Positions 27,590 through 37,597 of a DNA stretch of 64,000 bases are shown one piece after another. The position numbers were made by a program, and so were the translations under genes. Origin of the DNA: CAZELM01 sp964512995 (GTDB lineage: Bacteria; CSSED10-310); the NCBI GenBank assembly GCA_964512995.1, contig CAZELM010000009.1:1-64000 (forward strand). The letters are read 5' to 3'. Positions within the stretch are counted from its first letter, which is position 1. Every line of letters begins with the position of its first letter. The notes beneath the pieces were generated by a model that was not told where the DNA came from, did not search any database, and worked only from the letters and a program-made list of their open reading frames with translations.

Positions 27590-28525
27590 ATGGGTGAGAA
27601 GGAAAAAAACCGTTGGATCTGGCTTCTTAAAATCGCTTTCTTATACTGTTGCTTTCCACTGATTTTGTTTCATGGGGTGTTTGCACTCTTCCATCCTGAG
27701 CGGGTTTTTTTAACGAAGTTTTTAGCACAAATTGAAGAAAATACCGGAATTCGTATTCACTACGCGGAGATACGAACCGCCTTTCCGTTTTCTTTAATTT
27801 TTTTTAATGTCCAGGCAGATCAAATTGAGGAGCGGGTTATGGATGCATCTGGAGAAAAGTATGTCCTCCGACCCCGCCGGTATTTTTCTGCCGATGCATT
27901 ATCCATTGGCCTGAGCTACAAATCACTTATGCGGATTCAGGCTGGAGTTGATATCTCTGCGGACACTTATGGTGGGAAGATAACCGGAACGATATCCACG
28001 GCTTTCAATACGACTCCCAATAAACCGTTCAAAATGGTGATGGCATGGGAAGAAATCGGTCTTGACAGACTCTCGGTGGATTTTCCTGATCTACCCATTA
28101 AAAAGGGAGTTTCAGCAGGAGATGCCCGATGGACCATTGATCCAGTTCGGTATTTTGGCATAACCGGCCCTGTTAAACTGGAGATCGATCATGTGGATTT
28201 TTTGCTCCCTGAAAAGGTTCGAGGGGCTTTGGATATTCCATCCATATCGAAGTTTACCGGAGATATCCAGTTGAATGGACCACTGGTGCTTGTGAATGAG
28301 ATCTGGGCGTTCGGGGAAATGGGATCGGTCAGTGCGAGTGGTTCTATCGAACGGGATATTGATCCGGATAAATCCAGGTTAGATATGGAACTGCGCTTGT
28401 ATCCGCATCCAGGTGGGGGTGAAATCAAGAAGAATCAATATATTCCGATTACCGTTGCAGGCACAGCCAAGAACCCTGTCATCGATTTTCTTGGATTTTC
28501 ATTCGATAGAGGGTCCGTTCGCTAA
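27590..28525 (+). CDS. GspN-like envelope protein
   Basis: A 311-residue protein with one N-terminal membrane anchor (about 10-30) and a long beta-rich periplasmic part. The pattern resembles type II secretion GspN/AsmA-like proteins: LTKFLAQIEENTGIRI, a central DARWTIDP segment, and repeated Gly-Ser-Ile-type strands toward the C-terminus. It starts 4 bp after glgA. No other type II secretion gene is adjacent; the only related gene here is the GspE-type ATPase at 49778. The family call is moderate. Confidence 0.45.
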   Translation: MGEKEKNRWIWLLKIAFLYCCFPLILFHGVFALFHPERVFLTKFLAQIEENTGIRIHYAEIRTAFPFSLIFFNVQADQIEERVMDASGEKYVLRPRRYFSADALSIGLSYKSLMRIQAGVDISADTYGGKITGTISTAFNTTPNKPFKMVMAWEEIGLDRLSVDFPDLPIKKGVSAGDARWTIDPVRYFGITGPVKLEIDHVDFLLPEKVRGALDIPSISKFTGDIQLNGPLVLVNEIWAFGEMGSVSASGSIERDIDPDKSRLDMELRLYPHPGGGEIKKNQYIPITVAGTAKNPVIDFLGFSFDRGSVR

Positions 28526-28529
28526 CCCG

Positions 28530-29480
28530 TTACCGACATTTTATAATGTGAGAAATCTGAGTGCAGACTTCCAAAGCGTTTAATCCCGCTTCACCGGAGA
28601 CAGGTGGGCGGCACGACTTGCAGATGGAAGTCACAAATGATGATAATTCTGCTACCAGGGGTTCAATTTTTTCGATGTTAAAAAAGATGGGTTCAATGGC
28701 AGACATGGGATTATCACTTGGGATTTCTCCATCTTTCCGTCGATAGCAGTTGATCGTTTGAGCCATACAATCGATAGAAAGATACCGATTTTCCTGAAAA
28801 ACCCGGACTTTTCGTGTGGCTTGAATGCTGATCCGGCTGGCAGTGAGATTGGCGATGCACCCTGTGGAAAACGCGATGCGAGCATTTGCAATATCGATCC
28901 GGTTGGTGAGGACCGGCACTCCCGAAGCTCTGATTTCGGCAACGTCTGATTTCACCCAGCTCAGGATCAGATCGATATCATGAATCATCAGATCCAATAC
29001 GACATCCACATCGGTTGCTCGTGATGAAAATGGACCAAGCCGATGAACTTCGATGAATTTAGGATCAGAGACAATCTCTGAAGCTGCCGATACGGCTGGG
29101 TTGAACCGTTCGCTCTGGCCGACCATTAAAATCACATTTTTGGCGTTAGCCAGGTTTACGAGAGTCTTTCCCTCCTCGACTGTGGATGTGATCGGTTTTT
29201 CCACAAGGACGTGGATCCCGGCTTCCAGACATCTGGATGCAACTTTGAAATGCTCCGTTGTGGGAACGGCAACGCTCACCAGGTCAACCTTGGGAATCAA
29301 GTCCTCAAACTGGGTGAATCCTTCGCAGTGGAACTGAGAAGTGATCCGATCCCGAGCATCTTTGTTGATATCGGCGATTCCGATCAATTCTACGTTTTCG
29401 AGTCCGTGATAAATCCGGGCATGATGTCGGCCGAGATGACCGACACCAATGACGCCTGCTTTGAGTATTCGATTTGACAT
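28530..29480 (-). CDS. Gfo/Idh/MocA oxidoreductase, possibly UDP-GlcNAc 3-dehydrogenase (GnnA-like)
   Basis: A 316-residue NAD(P)-dependent oxidoreductase with a Rossmann motif GVIGVGHLGRHHARIY and the EKPIT catalytic Lys motif (LVEKPITSTVEEG). Its ATG overlaps the lpxA stop by one base (TAATG). In some bacteria a Gfo/Idh protein beside lpxA is GnnA, which with the aminotransferase GnnB makes 3-amino UDP-GlcNAc for amide-linked lipid A. No GnnB is visible here, so that role is an inference from position. Confidence 0.75.
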   Translation of the reverse strand: MSNRILKAGVIGVGHLGRHHARIYHGLENVELIGIADINKDARDRITSQFHCEGFTQFEDLIPKVDLVSVAVPTTEHFKVASRCLEAGIHVLVEKPITSTVEEGKTLVNLANAKNVILMVGQSERFNPAVSAASEIVSDPKFIEVHRLGPFSSRATDVDVVLDLMIHDIDLILSWVKSDVAEIRASGVPVLTNRIDIANARIAFSTGCIANLTASRISIQATRKVRVFQENRYLSIDCMAQTINCYRRKDGEIPSDNPMSAIEPIFFNIEKIEPLVAELSSFVTSICKSCRPPVSGEAGLNALEVCTQISHIIKCR

Positions 29481-30250
29481 TATAGACAGATTCCTCGTTG
29501 GGATTTTTCGATAAAGGAGATCAACTCATCAATATCACTGCTTTGTGTCAGTTCATCTTTTATTTTTTCGAGGGCATGGCTGACATTCATCTCAGAGCTG
29601 ATGAGAAACCGGACCGCTGAATGAAGATCTCGTCGGCGTTGGAGATCAAATCCGCGGCGCTTCAGTCCAACGGTATTAATTCCGCGAAGTCTGCCACGGT
29701 CACCCGCGACCATTCCAAATGGAATGATATCCTGGGAGACAGCAGTGAATCCTCCGACAAATGCGTAACGCCCAATATGTACAAACTGATGGATGGCACA
29801 CATTCCGCCAATCGAAACAAAGTCACTGATGTGAACATGGCCGGCCATGTTCACAGCATTGGCGATAATGATGTCGTTTCCAATCTGGCAATCATGTGCA
29901 ATATGAGCATATGCCATGATCAGATTTTTGTTTCCAATACGAGTGATGCCTCCGCCATCAGCAGTTCCGCGATGCAATGTGACAAACTCCCGGATGACAT
30001 TCCCATTACCGATTTCCAGTCGCGTTGGTTCATTTTTATATTTTAAGTCTTGTGGAGGGCCTCCAAGGACCGCATGGTGCGAGATACTGTTGCCGGAACC
30101 GATGACCGTCGGGCCATCGATGACGACATGGGAGCCGATCGAGGTACCAGATCCGACCTCAACACCATCACCAATAATAGTGTAATGGCCGATATCGATA
30201 TCGGGTTCCAATCGAGCGTTGGGATGAATAATGGCGGTTTGGGCAATCAT
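29480..30250 (-). CDS. lpxA: Acyl-ACP--UDP-N-acetylglucosamine O-acyltransferase
   Basis: A 256-residue left-handed beta-helix acyltransferase that performs the first step of lipid A synthesis. Hexapeptide repeats fill residues 1-180. The catalytic His is His119 in AHIAHDC, equivalent to E. coli His125. HHAVLGGPPQDLKYKNEPT and HQFVHIGRYAFVGG are diagnostic for LpxA over LpxD. Its start overlaps the lpxD stop by four bases. Confidence 0.96.
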   Translation of the reverse strand: MIAQTAIIHPNARLEPDIDIGHYTIIGDGVEVGSGTSIGSHVVIDGPTVIGSGNSISHHAVLGGPPQDLKYKNEPTRLEIGNGNVIREFVTLHRGTADGGGITRIGNKNLIMAYAHIAHDCQIGNDIIIANAVNMAGHVHISDFVSIGGMCAIHQFVHIGRYAFVGGFTAVSQDIIPFGMVAGDRGRLRGINTVGLKRRGFDLQRRRDLHSAVRFLISSEMNVSHALEKIKDELTQSSDIDELISFIEKSQRGICL

Positions 30251-31308
30251 GGATTCCTCTCTTTTTCTGATTTCAATCTTTTCTCCAATTCCTGGATCCG
30301 ATTTTCCAGTTCATGGATTTTTTCTTTCATTTCAATGCCTTTTGCCAGAACTCCCTGATTCCTCAACCATCGTTTGTGTAGATCTGACGGGAATCCCGAG
30401 AGCATTGTTCCGGGAGCGGCAGATTTGGTGATTCCAGATTTGGCTGTCAGGATCGCATCATCACCGATTTTGATATGGCCAGCCAATCCAGCCTGACCGC
30501 CAATCGTGACTCGTTTTCCGATTATTGTGCTACCGGAGACGCCGGTTTGTGCCGCAATCGCTGTGTCTTCTCCAATATGCACATTATGAGCAAGATGGAT
30601 CAGATTATCGAGTTTCACGCCCTTGGAAATGACCGTGGTCCCCGTGCTGCCCCGGTCTATTGTGCACCCAGCTCCGATTTCAACATCATCTTCAATCTTC
30701 ACCGTGCCGATTTGTGGCATTTTGATATATTGAGACCGATCTTTGGCAAATCCAAAACCATCGGATCCGATCACCGCTGAAGCGTGGATAATAACGCGGT
30801 CCCCAATGAAAACCTGATGATAAATGCTTACATTGGGATAAATGATGGAATTTCTGCCGATCGTCACATGTTCACCGATGACTGTGCCGGCAAAAATCGC
30901 GGTGTCTTCGCCAATAATGGAGCCATCTCCGATGACAACATGGGGAGCGATCCGGGTATGTGGACCGATACATACGTCCCTGCCCATAATAACACTTGGG
31001 TGAATGCCAGGCGCAGGAAGTTGGGGTGGATGGAGTAGTGTGAGGAGTTTGGCCAGAGCCAGATACGGGTTTTCAACAATCACAGGCTGAAACCGGACTG
31101 GGATATCCGGCATTTCAGACAGGAGAACCGCGCCGGCTTTCGTTATGGGCAGAAGGTGTTTATATTTTGGGTTAGACAGAAATGAGATGTCATTTGGTGT
31201 TGCGGTATCCAGTGAGGCAACGGATTCCACCAGAAAATCCGGTCCGGTCACAGGTAAATGACCATTGAGACTACACACAATCTCACTCAGCCGCATCAAC
31301 GGACTCAT
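30247..31308 (-). CDS. lpxD: UDP-3-O-acylglucosamine N-acyltransferase
   Basis: A 353-residue enzyme that adds the N-linked acyl chain in lipid A synthesis. The N-terminal uridine-binding domain (about 1-100, with FLSNPKYKHLL) is followed by a hexapeptide helix. Catalytic His241 lies in IHLAHNVHIG, and GSDGFGFAKD is an LpxD hallmark. The C-terminus is a charged helix (KEKIHELENRIQELEKRLKS), longer than in E. coli and probably a coiled coil. Coupled to lpxA. Confidence 0.96.
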   Translation of the reverse strand: MSPLMRLSEIVCSLNGHLPVTGPDFLVESVASLDTATPNDISFLSNPKYKHLLPITKAGAVLLSEMPDIPVRFQPVIVENPYLALAKLLTLLHPPQLPAPGIHPSVIMGRDVCIGPHTRIAPHVVIGDGSIIGEDTAIFAGTVIGEHVTIGRNSIIYPNVSIYHQVFIGDRVIIHASAVIGSDGFGFAKDRSQYIKMPQIGTVKIEDDVEIGAGCTIDRGSTGTTVISKGVKLDNLIHLAHNVHIGEDTAIAAQTGVSGSTIIGKRVTIGGQAGLAGHIKIGDDAILTAKSGITKSAAPGTMLSGFPSDLHKRWLRNQGVLAKGIEMKEKIHELENRIQELEKRLKSEKERNP

Positions 31309-31331
31309 AGCTAAAGTGTCCTTTCGGGGAG

Positions 31332-31853
31332 TTATTGCTGTGCGCTATCGTAGAGCTTGATGACCTTTTCTGTAATATCCATGGATGGATCAATGTAAAG
31401 GATGGAAGGACCGGAATTACTCAGGAGTATCGAATATGATTCTTCTTTACCCAATTTCTGGATGATTTCCATTACTTCCTTATCAATTTTTTCAAGATAG
31501 CTTTTTTCTTTAGCTGCCATATCACTATCAGCATCTTCCAGCATGCGTTTGAAATCTGTTTTTGCTTTGCGGATGTCTTCTTCTTTTTGTACGCGTGCAT
31601 TTTCAGCTAATGTTGAATACTGTTTTTTTAATTCTTCGTCAGCGTTATCGATTTCGGCTTTTTTTGCTTCTACTTTCTTTTTGTGTTCATCTTGAAGCAC
31701 TTTTAGCTGAGAGTACGCCTGTTTGCCGGCTTTTGATTCCTCAATAATCCGTTGGGCATTCACAAATCCGATTTTCAAGTTATCGGCACAAAGTGCAATC
31801 GGTGTAAGATAACATATGGCCATTAACGCAATCATGATCGCTGATTTTTTCAT
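31332..31853 (-). CDS. OmpH/Skp-family periplasmic chaperone
   Basis: A 173-residue secreted protein with a signal peptide ending near LCA-DN. The first beta strand KIGFVNAQRIIEESKAG is typical of OmpH. Two long charged helices form the tentacles, and the C-terminal strand segment returns to the trimer core. It holds unfolded outer-membrane proteins for BamA, and its place between bamA and lpxD is the common order. Confidence 0.92.
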   Translation of the reverse strand: MKKSAIMIALMAICYLTPIALCADNLKIGFVNAQRIIEESKAGKQAYSQLKVLQDEHKKKVEAKKAEIDNADEELKKQYSTLAENARVQKEEDIRKAKTDFKRMLEDADSDMAAKEKSYLEKIDKEVMEIIQKLGKEESYSILLSNSGPSILYIDPSMDITEKVIKLYDSAQQ

Positions 31854-31885
31854 TGTCAGTCTCCAATAGTCAATCTTAAAAATGT

Positions 31886-34267
31886 TTAAAGCATTGTTCC
31901 CATGGTGAACTGGAAATCATTCCTGCTTTCACCTTCATAGGGATCCAGATTATATCCCCAGATAAACCGTAACGGAATATAGAATCCCGGAACCAGGAAC
32001 CGGACCTCCACACCAACACTGGGGCGGAGTGTTCTTATATCAAAGGGGTCTTTCGCTATATAAGTATCACCTGCATCTGCAAAAAGTACTGTTTTCAATG
32101 GACCGGCAATCGGGATTTGGATTTCTGATCCGAAAAGAAGTGATTTGTTACCTCCGAGGTTTTGACCATATTCATCCCATGGGCCGATCGATCGTTCCCG
32201 ATATCCTCTGACAGTCATTGGTCCGCCCAATCGGAAGCGTTCATAGAATGGTAATTCCTGCCCATTCATGCCATTGGCATAATTCACTTCGCTTCTCAGT
32301 GCAAAAACTAAATTTTTAGGGAGTCGATGATAAAAGGACCAGGAAAAATTTGATTTATAAAAATCGTTTTCCCCTCCCAAAAAACTTCCAGCGAATTCGA
32401 ATGAAGCGGAGGCATGGTTCCCTTTGGTAGGATCCATCCGATTATCGAGGGTGTCCCGAATCAGAGTTGCTGTTAAACTGGAAGTAATCTGATCACCTTT
32501 GAGATCCTTGATCTCCTGTTCGGCGTTATCATCAATATTATATACTGTATTGACTTCGTATTTATACCCAAGCCGAGCGGACAGGTTATATTTGAGCGAA
32601 CGTCCACCGACAAGGCTTCCACCGATGCTGCGTCTGTCAGAATAGTCATAATCACGGGATGAGTTCCAGAGAGAAATAGAGCCATAATAGGGTCTGTCAA
32701 AGATCCATTCATCGGAAAATGAGACCTGGAATGTCTTTGTTCTTTTTCCAGCCGTCCCAGAAATGCTGAACTCCTGACCCCTGCCAAAAAAATTGTGTTC
32801 CGAAAGCCCCAACGTCCCATAAAATTTATCATACCCGGAATAGCCACCTGCGAGCTGAATCTCTGTTTGTTTGTTGTCTGTGTGAGTGATGATGACATCA
32901 ACCTGTGATGGATCTACTTGGGGGATTACTTGTGGTACAACATCATCAATATAGCTGAGATATTGAATCCGTGCGATTGATTGTTTGACCAGCGCTGTGT
33001 TGAAAATATCTCCTTCGAGAAGCATAAAATTTCGACGTAATACGCGATCCCGTGTTCTGCTGTTACCGGCAAATTCGAGGCGATGTAAAAATGCGGGTGT
33101 CCCTTCAATCACTGTGAATGTGATATCGACGATCTTGTTGATATCATCGATCTCCTTTACAGGATCGATATTGGCATAAATGTATCCCCGGCTTCCATAC
33201 AGGTCCGATACTTGTGTGATGGCTTCGGTTTCCAACTCCAAGGAATATTCCTTTCCTTTTTCGAACCGTGGTCCAGCCCTGAAGAACGCGGATCCTCCGA
33301 GGATTTTCTGGATTTTTTCCAGCCGGGTACTTTTGACGATATTCAATACGAGATCCGAAGTGAAGATTTTTTCATCGGATACCTTGGCGGTGATCTCCCC
33401 CAGACGGTAGATCTCTCCTTCGTTGATATGCAAAACAATGGTAATTTTCTGCTTTTTTTTGTGAGCTTTTTTCGGATCGGGTTTTTCGACGATAATCTCT
33501 GGATCATCGATCGACACCCGCAGATAACCTTTATTTTTATAAAAATCTTCTATCGCTTTGATGTCATCCTGTAACAGATCCTCTTTTATCGTTCCACTGC
33601 TGGTGATCCATGAAAACATCCAGTATTCACGGTTTTCCTTCATTTTGGAGCGCAATCCCCAGAATCGATTCCCTGCGGTGAATGCTTTAACGCCAGTAAA
33701 TTTGATATCTTTGATTTTTATCTTATCACCTTCATCGATTGCAAAAACCAAAGATGCAGTACCTTTTCGTACTGCTGATAGCCTGGGAATGATCATGGCG
33801 TACTGGTATCCACGTTCGCGGTATTTGTTTTCCAGTTTGTTGATGCTTTCATTTACCTTCACAGGATCATAGCGATCACCGGATTTGATCGTTAATTCAT
33901 CATTCAGAGTAGTCTGTGAGATTTTTTTGTATCCAGACAAGACGATATCGGTGATAATGGGGCGTTCATCGACGATAAAAGTCAATGATACACCTCCTTC
34001 GACCTTGTCAATACTCACGGAGATATCATTAAAGAAGCCTGTCTTGTAAAGTGTCCGAATGTCTCTCCGAACTTGAAATGGATCGATGGGTTCTCCGATT
34101 TTTGATTTGATACTGAACTGAATTGTATCAGTTTCAATTCCCTGATTCCCAGTGATATGGATTTCCTTGAGTGGCTGTAGCTTTAGTTCAGCGAAAACAT
34201 CACTTCCTGCCATCATATAAATCAGGCTAATTACGATGCTGAAATATTTATATTTTTCAGGTAGCAA
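31886..34267 (-). CDS. bamA: Outer membrane assembly factor BamA
   Basis: The core of the beta-barrel assembly machine. Five POTRA domains occupy roughly the first 400 residues (KEIHITGNQGIETDTIQ, ITDIVLSGYKKISQ, IKDIKFTGVKAF and others). A 16-strand barrel follows with the lid motif VRGYRERSIGP. I prefer TTG 34267 because AGAGGTG precedes it and a signal peptide (KYFSIVISLIYMMAG, cleavage near VFA-EL) then begins at the N-terminus. A frame from 34363 adds 32 residues but has no ribosome binding site. The start remains uncertain; the identity does not. Confidence 0.93.
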   Translation of the reverse strand: MLPEKYKYFSIVISLIYMMAGSDVFAELKLQPLKEIHITGNQGIETDTIQFSIKSKIGEPIDPFQVRRDIRTLYKTGFFNDISVSIDKVEGGVSLTFIVDERPIITDIVLSGYKKISQTTLNDELTIKSGDRYDPVKVNESINKLENKYRERGYQYAMIIPRLSAVRKGTASLVFAIDEGDKIKIKDIKFTGVKAFTAGNRFWGLRSKMKENREYWMFSWITSSGTIKEDLLQDDIKAIEDFYKNKGYLRVSIDDPEIIVEKPDPKKAHKKKQKITIVLHINEGEIYRLGEITAKVSDEKIFTSDLVLNIVKSTRLEKIQKILGGSAFFRAGPRFEKGKEYSLELETEAITQVSDLYGSRGYIYANIDPVKEIDDINKIVDITFTVIEGTPAFLHRLEFAGNSRTRDRVLRRNFMLLEGDIFNTALVKQSIARIQYLSYIDDVVPQVIPQVDPSQVDVIITHTDNKQTEIQLAGGYSGYDKFYGTLGLSEHNFFGRGQEFSISGTAGKRTKTFQVSFSDEWIFDRPYYGSISLWNSSRDYDYSDRRSIGGSLVGGRSLKYNLSARLGYKYEVNTVYNIDDNAEQEIKDLKGDQITSSLTATLIRDTLDNRMDPTKGNHASASFEFAGSFLGGENDFYKSNFSWSFYHRLPKNLVFALRSEVNYANGMNGQELPFYERFRLGGPMTVRGYRERSIGPWDEYGQNLGGNKSLLFGSEIQIPIAGPLKTVLFADAGDTYIAKDPFDIRTLRPSVGVEVRFLVPGFYIPLRFIWGYNLDPYEGESRNDFQFTMGTML

Positions 34268-34397
34268 AGGAAATCCGATCACCTCTGAGAATGTTGCCTT
34301 GGGGATTACAGGGATCCCATTCAATCGCGGATCAAGTTTAGGTTCAGAATCATGAACCGTCAAGATAATAAGAAAATTTTTTCCGAGGCGTTGTTTT

Positions 34398-36860
34398 TTA
34401 ATCGGCAGAGTTTTCTGGTGTGGCTAAGGCTGGTATTTCTTTTTGATTCGATTCGAAGTGTAATTTATCATCTCTGACATAAATACGGATTTTGTTTTCC
34501 TCGAATTTCATTGATTGTCGTAACATTTCTTCAGAAATCGGCTCTTCGATGAATTTTCGAATCGTCCGTTTCACGGGACGAGCTCCATATGCAGGATTGT
34601 AGCTTTTTTCGGTTAACCAGTCTTTGGCATCCTGCCCAAGGATGATCTCGATACCGATCGATTTCATCTGCTGGCTCAATTTTTGGACATTTAACTCGAC
34701 GATTTTTGAAATCTGTTCTTTCGTAAGCTGATGAAAAACAACAATTTCGTCTACTCGATTGAGGAATTCGGGATTAAATACGTGTTTGACTTCCTGAAGA
34801 ATGATCTCCTTCATTTTTTCATAAGCGATGATCCCTGTCATCGTTGATGTGTTGAATCCGAGAGCTGTGCCTTTTTTGATAAATTGAGCACCGATATTGG
34901 AAGTCATGATCAGAACACTGTTTTTGAAATCCACCTGACGGCCCATCGAGTCTGTCAGGTGCCCATCCTCCATGACTTGAAGCAGGATATTGAAAACCTC
35001 AGGGGAGGCTTTTTCTATTTCATCCAGGAGCACAACTGAATAGGGTCGGCGACGAATTTTTTCAGTCAGTTGGCCTCCTTCACCGTATCCAATATAACCG
35101 GGCGGTGATCCGACCAAGCGGGAAACGGAGTATTTTTCCATGAACTCGGACATATCTATCGTCACCATTGCCTTTTCGTCCCCAAACAGGAATTCAGCCA
35201 AAGTGCGTGCCAGTTCCGTTTTTCCGACTCCTGTTGGTCCGAGGAAGATGAATGATCCGATTGGTTTTTTCGGATCTTTCAGGCCTGCTCGGGACCGCCG
35301 GATTGCCTTGGTCACAACTGAGATCGCTTCATCCTGCCCCACGATCCGGCGATGCAGGTCGGTTTCCATGTTCATCAAGCGCTCTGCTTCCGTTTCTTCA
35401 AGTTTTTTCAATGGAACTCCAGTCCATTGGGCGACGATCTGAGAGATATCTTCCGATGTCACAACGACTGGTTGTTCATTCTGCCTGCGTCGCCAGATAG
35501 TCCGGATTTTTTCTGCTTCGATGCGCAGTCGGCTTTGCTTTTCTTTCAGATCTTTGATCAGTTCGAAATCATGGTTCGCCAATGCCGACTCCACCCGTTT
35601 TTCAATTTTGGAGATTCGTTCATCCAGGATTTTCAGCGAAGGGGGTATTTTTGATGCAGCCAAACGACACCGAGAGCCTGCTTCATCAATCACATCAATC
35701 GCTTTATCAGGAAGGTTTCGGTCCGTAATATATCGATCGGACATTTGAACTGCCATCAGGATGGCATCATCCGTGTAACATGCATTGTGATGGTCTTCAT
35801 ATTTATGTTTCAGTCCCTGAATGATCTTGATCGTTTCGGGAACAGATGGTGCATTCACGAAAATGGGCTGAAATCGGCGTTCCAGAGCTCCATCTTTTTC
35901 AATGTGTTTTCGGTATTCGTCCATTGTGGTTGCACCAATACACTGGATTTCACCCCGGGACAAGGCAGGTTTGAGCATATTCGAGGCGTCAATCGACCCT
36001 TCTGCAGCACCAGCTCCGACCAGAGTATGCAACTCATCGATAAAGATGATGATCCCCCGGGATTGTTGAAGTTCTTTGATAACGGCCTGTAAGCGTTCTT
36101 CAAATTGACCTCGATATTTCGTTCCGGCAACGAGTGCTGCGAGATCGAGACTGATTATCCGCTTGTCTCCCAGAATTTCGGGGATATCACCGGTAACGAG
36201 TCTCTGAGCGAGTCCCTCGACAATGGCGGTCTTCCCTACTCCAGGTTCACCGATCAGCACGGGATTGTTTTTCTGTCTGCGACACAAGATTTGAACGACG
36301 CGTTCGATTTCGGTAGCCCGTCCGATGACCGGATCCAGTTTGTTTTGTTCTGCGAGTTCAGTGAGATCTCGTCCAAATGCATCCAGGGCTGGAGTCTGAG
36401 ATTTTTCGCGAAGCTTGCTTTTGGGGGGGTTCAGAAGATCCCGAATGACTTCACGAAGTGATTCGATCGTGATGCCGGCCTCTCGAAGTAATTTACCGGC
36501 CAATCCGGATTTTTCAGTAACCAATCCGAGAAGCAGATGTTCTGTTCCGATGAAGCGCTGTGCCAGATCTTTCCCCTCCAGAACAGCATACTCCAGAACC
36601 TTTTTTGCCAGATCTGAAAAAGGTATCTCGTGTTTAAAAAGCTTTGTTTTCCCAATAGTAATTCTTCTCTCGATCTGCATCTGGAGCGTTTGAGGGCTGA
36701 TGTTTAACTTACGGAGTGCCCGGATAGCCATGCCCCCGCCTTCCTTGATCAGACCGAGCAGCAGATGTTCTGTGTCAAGTTGATCGTGCTGCAGTCTCTC
36801 GGCTTCACTCTGAGCCAGCATTATCACCAATCGAGCACGATCGGAAAACTTATCGTACAT
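34398..36860 (-). CDS. clpC: ClpC-type AAA+ unfoldase
   Basis: An 820-residue Hsp100 ATPase that unfolds substrates for ClpP. ATG 36860 is preferred over 36878 because GGGAG lies just before it. Order: two Clp N repeats (1-145), AAA-1 with GEPGVGKT, a UVR-containing middle segment (ISKIEKRVESALANHDFEL), AAA-2 with GPTGVGKTEL, and a D2-small domain. The UVR segment and lack of a long ClpB coiled-coil rod mark it as ClpC. clpP is not in the window. It sits inside the envelope gene string between lolD and bamA. Confidence 0.92.
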   Translation of the reverse strand: MYDKFSDRARLVIMLAQSEAERLQHDQLDTEHLLLGLIKEGGGMAIRALRKLNISPQTLQMQIERRITIGKTKLFKHEIPFSDLAKKVLEYAVLEGKDLAQRFIGTEHLLLGLVTEKSGLAGKLLREAGITIESLREVIRDLLNPPKSKLREKSQTPALDAFGRDLTELAEQNKLDPVIGRATEIERVVQILCRRQKNNPVLIGEPGVGKTAIVEGLAQRLVTGDIPEILGDKRIISLDLAALVAGTKYRGQFEERLQAVIKELQQSRGIIIFIDELHTLVGAGAAEGSIDASNMLKPALSRGEIQCIGATTMDEYRKHIEKDGALERRFQPIFVNAPSVPETIKIIQGLKHKYEDHHNACYTDDAILMAVQMSDRYITDRNLPDKAIDVIDEAGSRCRLAASKIPPSLKILDERISKIEKRVESALANHDFELIKDLKEKQSRLRIEAEKIRTIWRRRQNEQPVVVTSEDISQIVAQWTGVPLKKLEETEAERLMNMETDLHRRIVGQDEAISVVTKAIRRSRAGLKDPKKPIGSFIFLGPTGVGKTELARTLAEFLFGDEKAMVTIDMSEFMEKYSVSRLVGSPPGYIGYGEGGQLTEKIRRRPYSVVLLDEIEKASPEVFNILLQVMEDGHLTDSMGRQVDFKNSVLIMTSNIGAQFIKKGTALGFNTSTMTGIIAYEKMKEIILQEVKHVFNPEFLNRVDEIVVFHQLTKEQISKIVELNVQKLSQQMKSIGIEIILGQDAKDWLTEKSYNPAYGARPVKRTIRKFIEEPISEEMLRQSMKFEENKIRIYVRDDKLHFESNQKEIPALATPENSAD

Positions 36861-36910
36861 GTATGAACTCCCTTCCACTCATCATGTTGTTACCATGACG
36901 TGTGACGTTA

Positions 36911-37597
36911 TCATGTTTTTTCAACCGGTTCCACCTTCCCATCAGTCATTTTCATCCACCGGTGTGAAGCCCTGGCTAAATTCAGATTATGTGTCGCTAC
37001 GATAAAACTCACCTTGAATGTCTGATTCAATCGGCAGATCACATTAAAAACCATTTTACCGGTTTCTTCATCTAAATTGCCAGTCGGTTCATCTGCTAGA
37101 ATGAGACTCGGATTGCCAACCATGGCTCGTGCAAGCGCAATCCGTTGCTGTTCTCCACCCGATAATTCCGGCGGCCGATGATTCCGCCGATTCGAGAGAC
37201 CGACTACTTCTAAAAGTGATTCTGCTTTTTTCATGCTTTGCCTTGTTGATGCTGAGCTGATCAGCAGGGGCATCGCGACATTTTCTACGGCTGTAAACTC
37301 AGGAAGCAGGTGATGAAATTGAAAAACCATGCCTATCGATTTATTTCGATATTGAGCCAGTTCCATGTCAGTCAATGATGATAGCGGTTTACTTTGAAAG
37401 TAGACCTCTCCGAGGCTCGGGCGATCCAGTCCGCCGATCAGATGTAATAAGGTCGATTTGCCAACGCCTGATGCTCCAGTCAACGCGAGAATCTCTCCTT
37501 CCGACATATCAAAATTGACTCCCCGCAAAACCTCAACATGGTTAGTTCCTGTTGTATATGTTCGAAAGAGATTTTGTACACTCAAAAGGCTATTCAT
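36911..37597 (-). CDS. lolD: Lipoprotein-releasing ABC transporter ATPase
   Basis: A 228-residue ABC ATPase. Walker A GASGVGKST is at 41-49, signature LSGGEQQR at 145-152, and Walker B LILADE at 165-170. LolD energises release of outer-membrane lipoproteins from the inner membrane to LolA. It overlaps the lolC/E gene by 8 bases. MacB-type ATPases look similar, but the neighbouring permease supports LolD. Confidence 0.92.
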   Translation of the reverse strand: MNSLLSVQNLFRTYTTGTNHVEVLRGVNFDMSEGEILALTGASGVGKSTLLHLIGGLDRPSLGEVYFQSKPLSSLTDMELAQYRNKSIGMVFQFHHLLPEFTAVENVAMPLLISSASTRQSMKKAESLLEVVGLSNRRNHRPPELSGGEQQRIALARAMVGNPSLILADEPTGNLDEETGKMVFNVICRLNQTFKVSFIVATHNLNLARASHRWMKMTDGKVEPVEKT

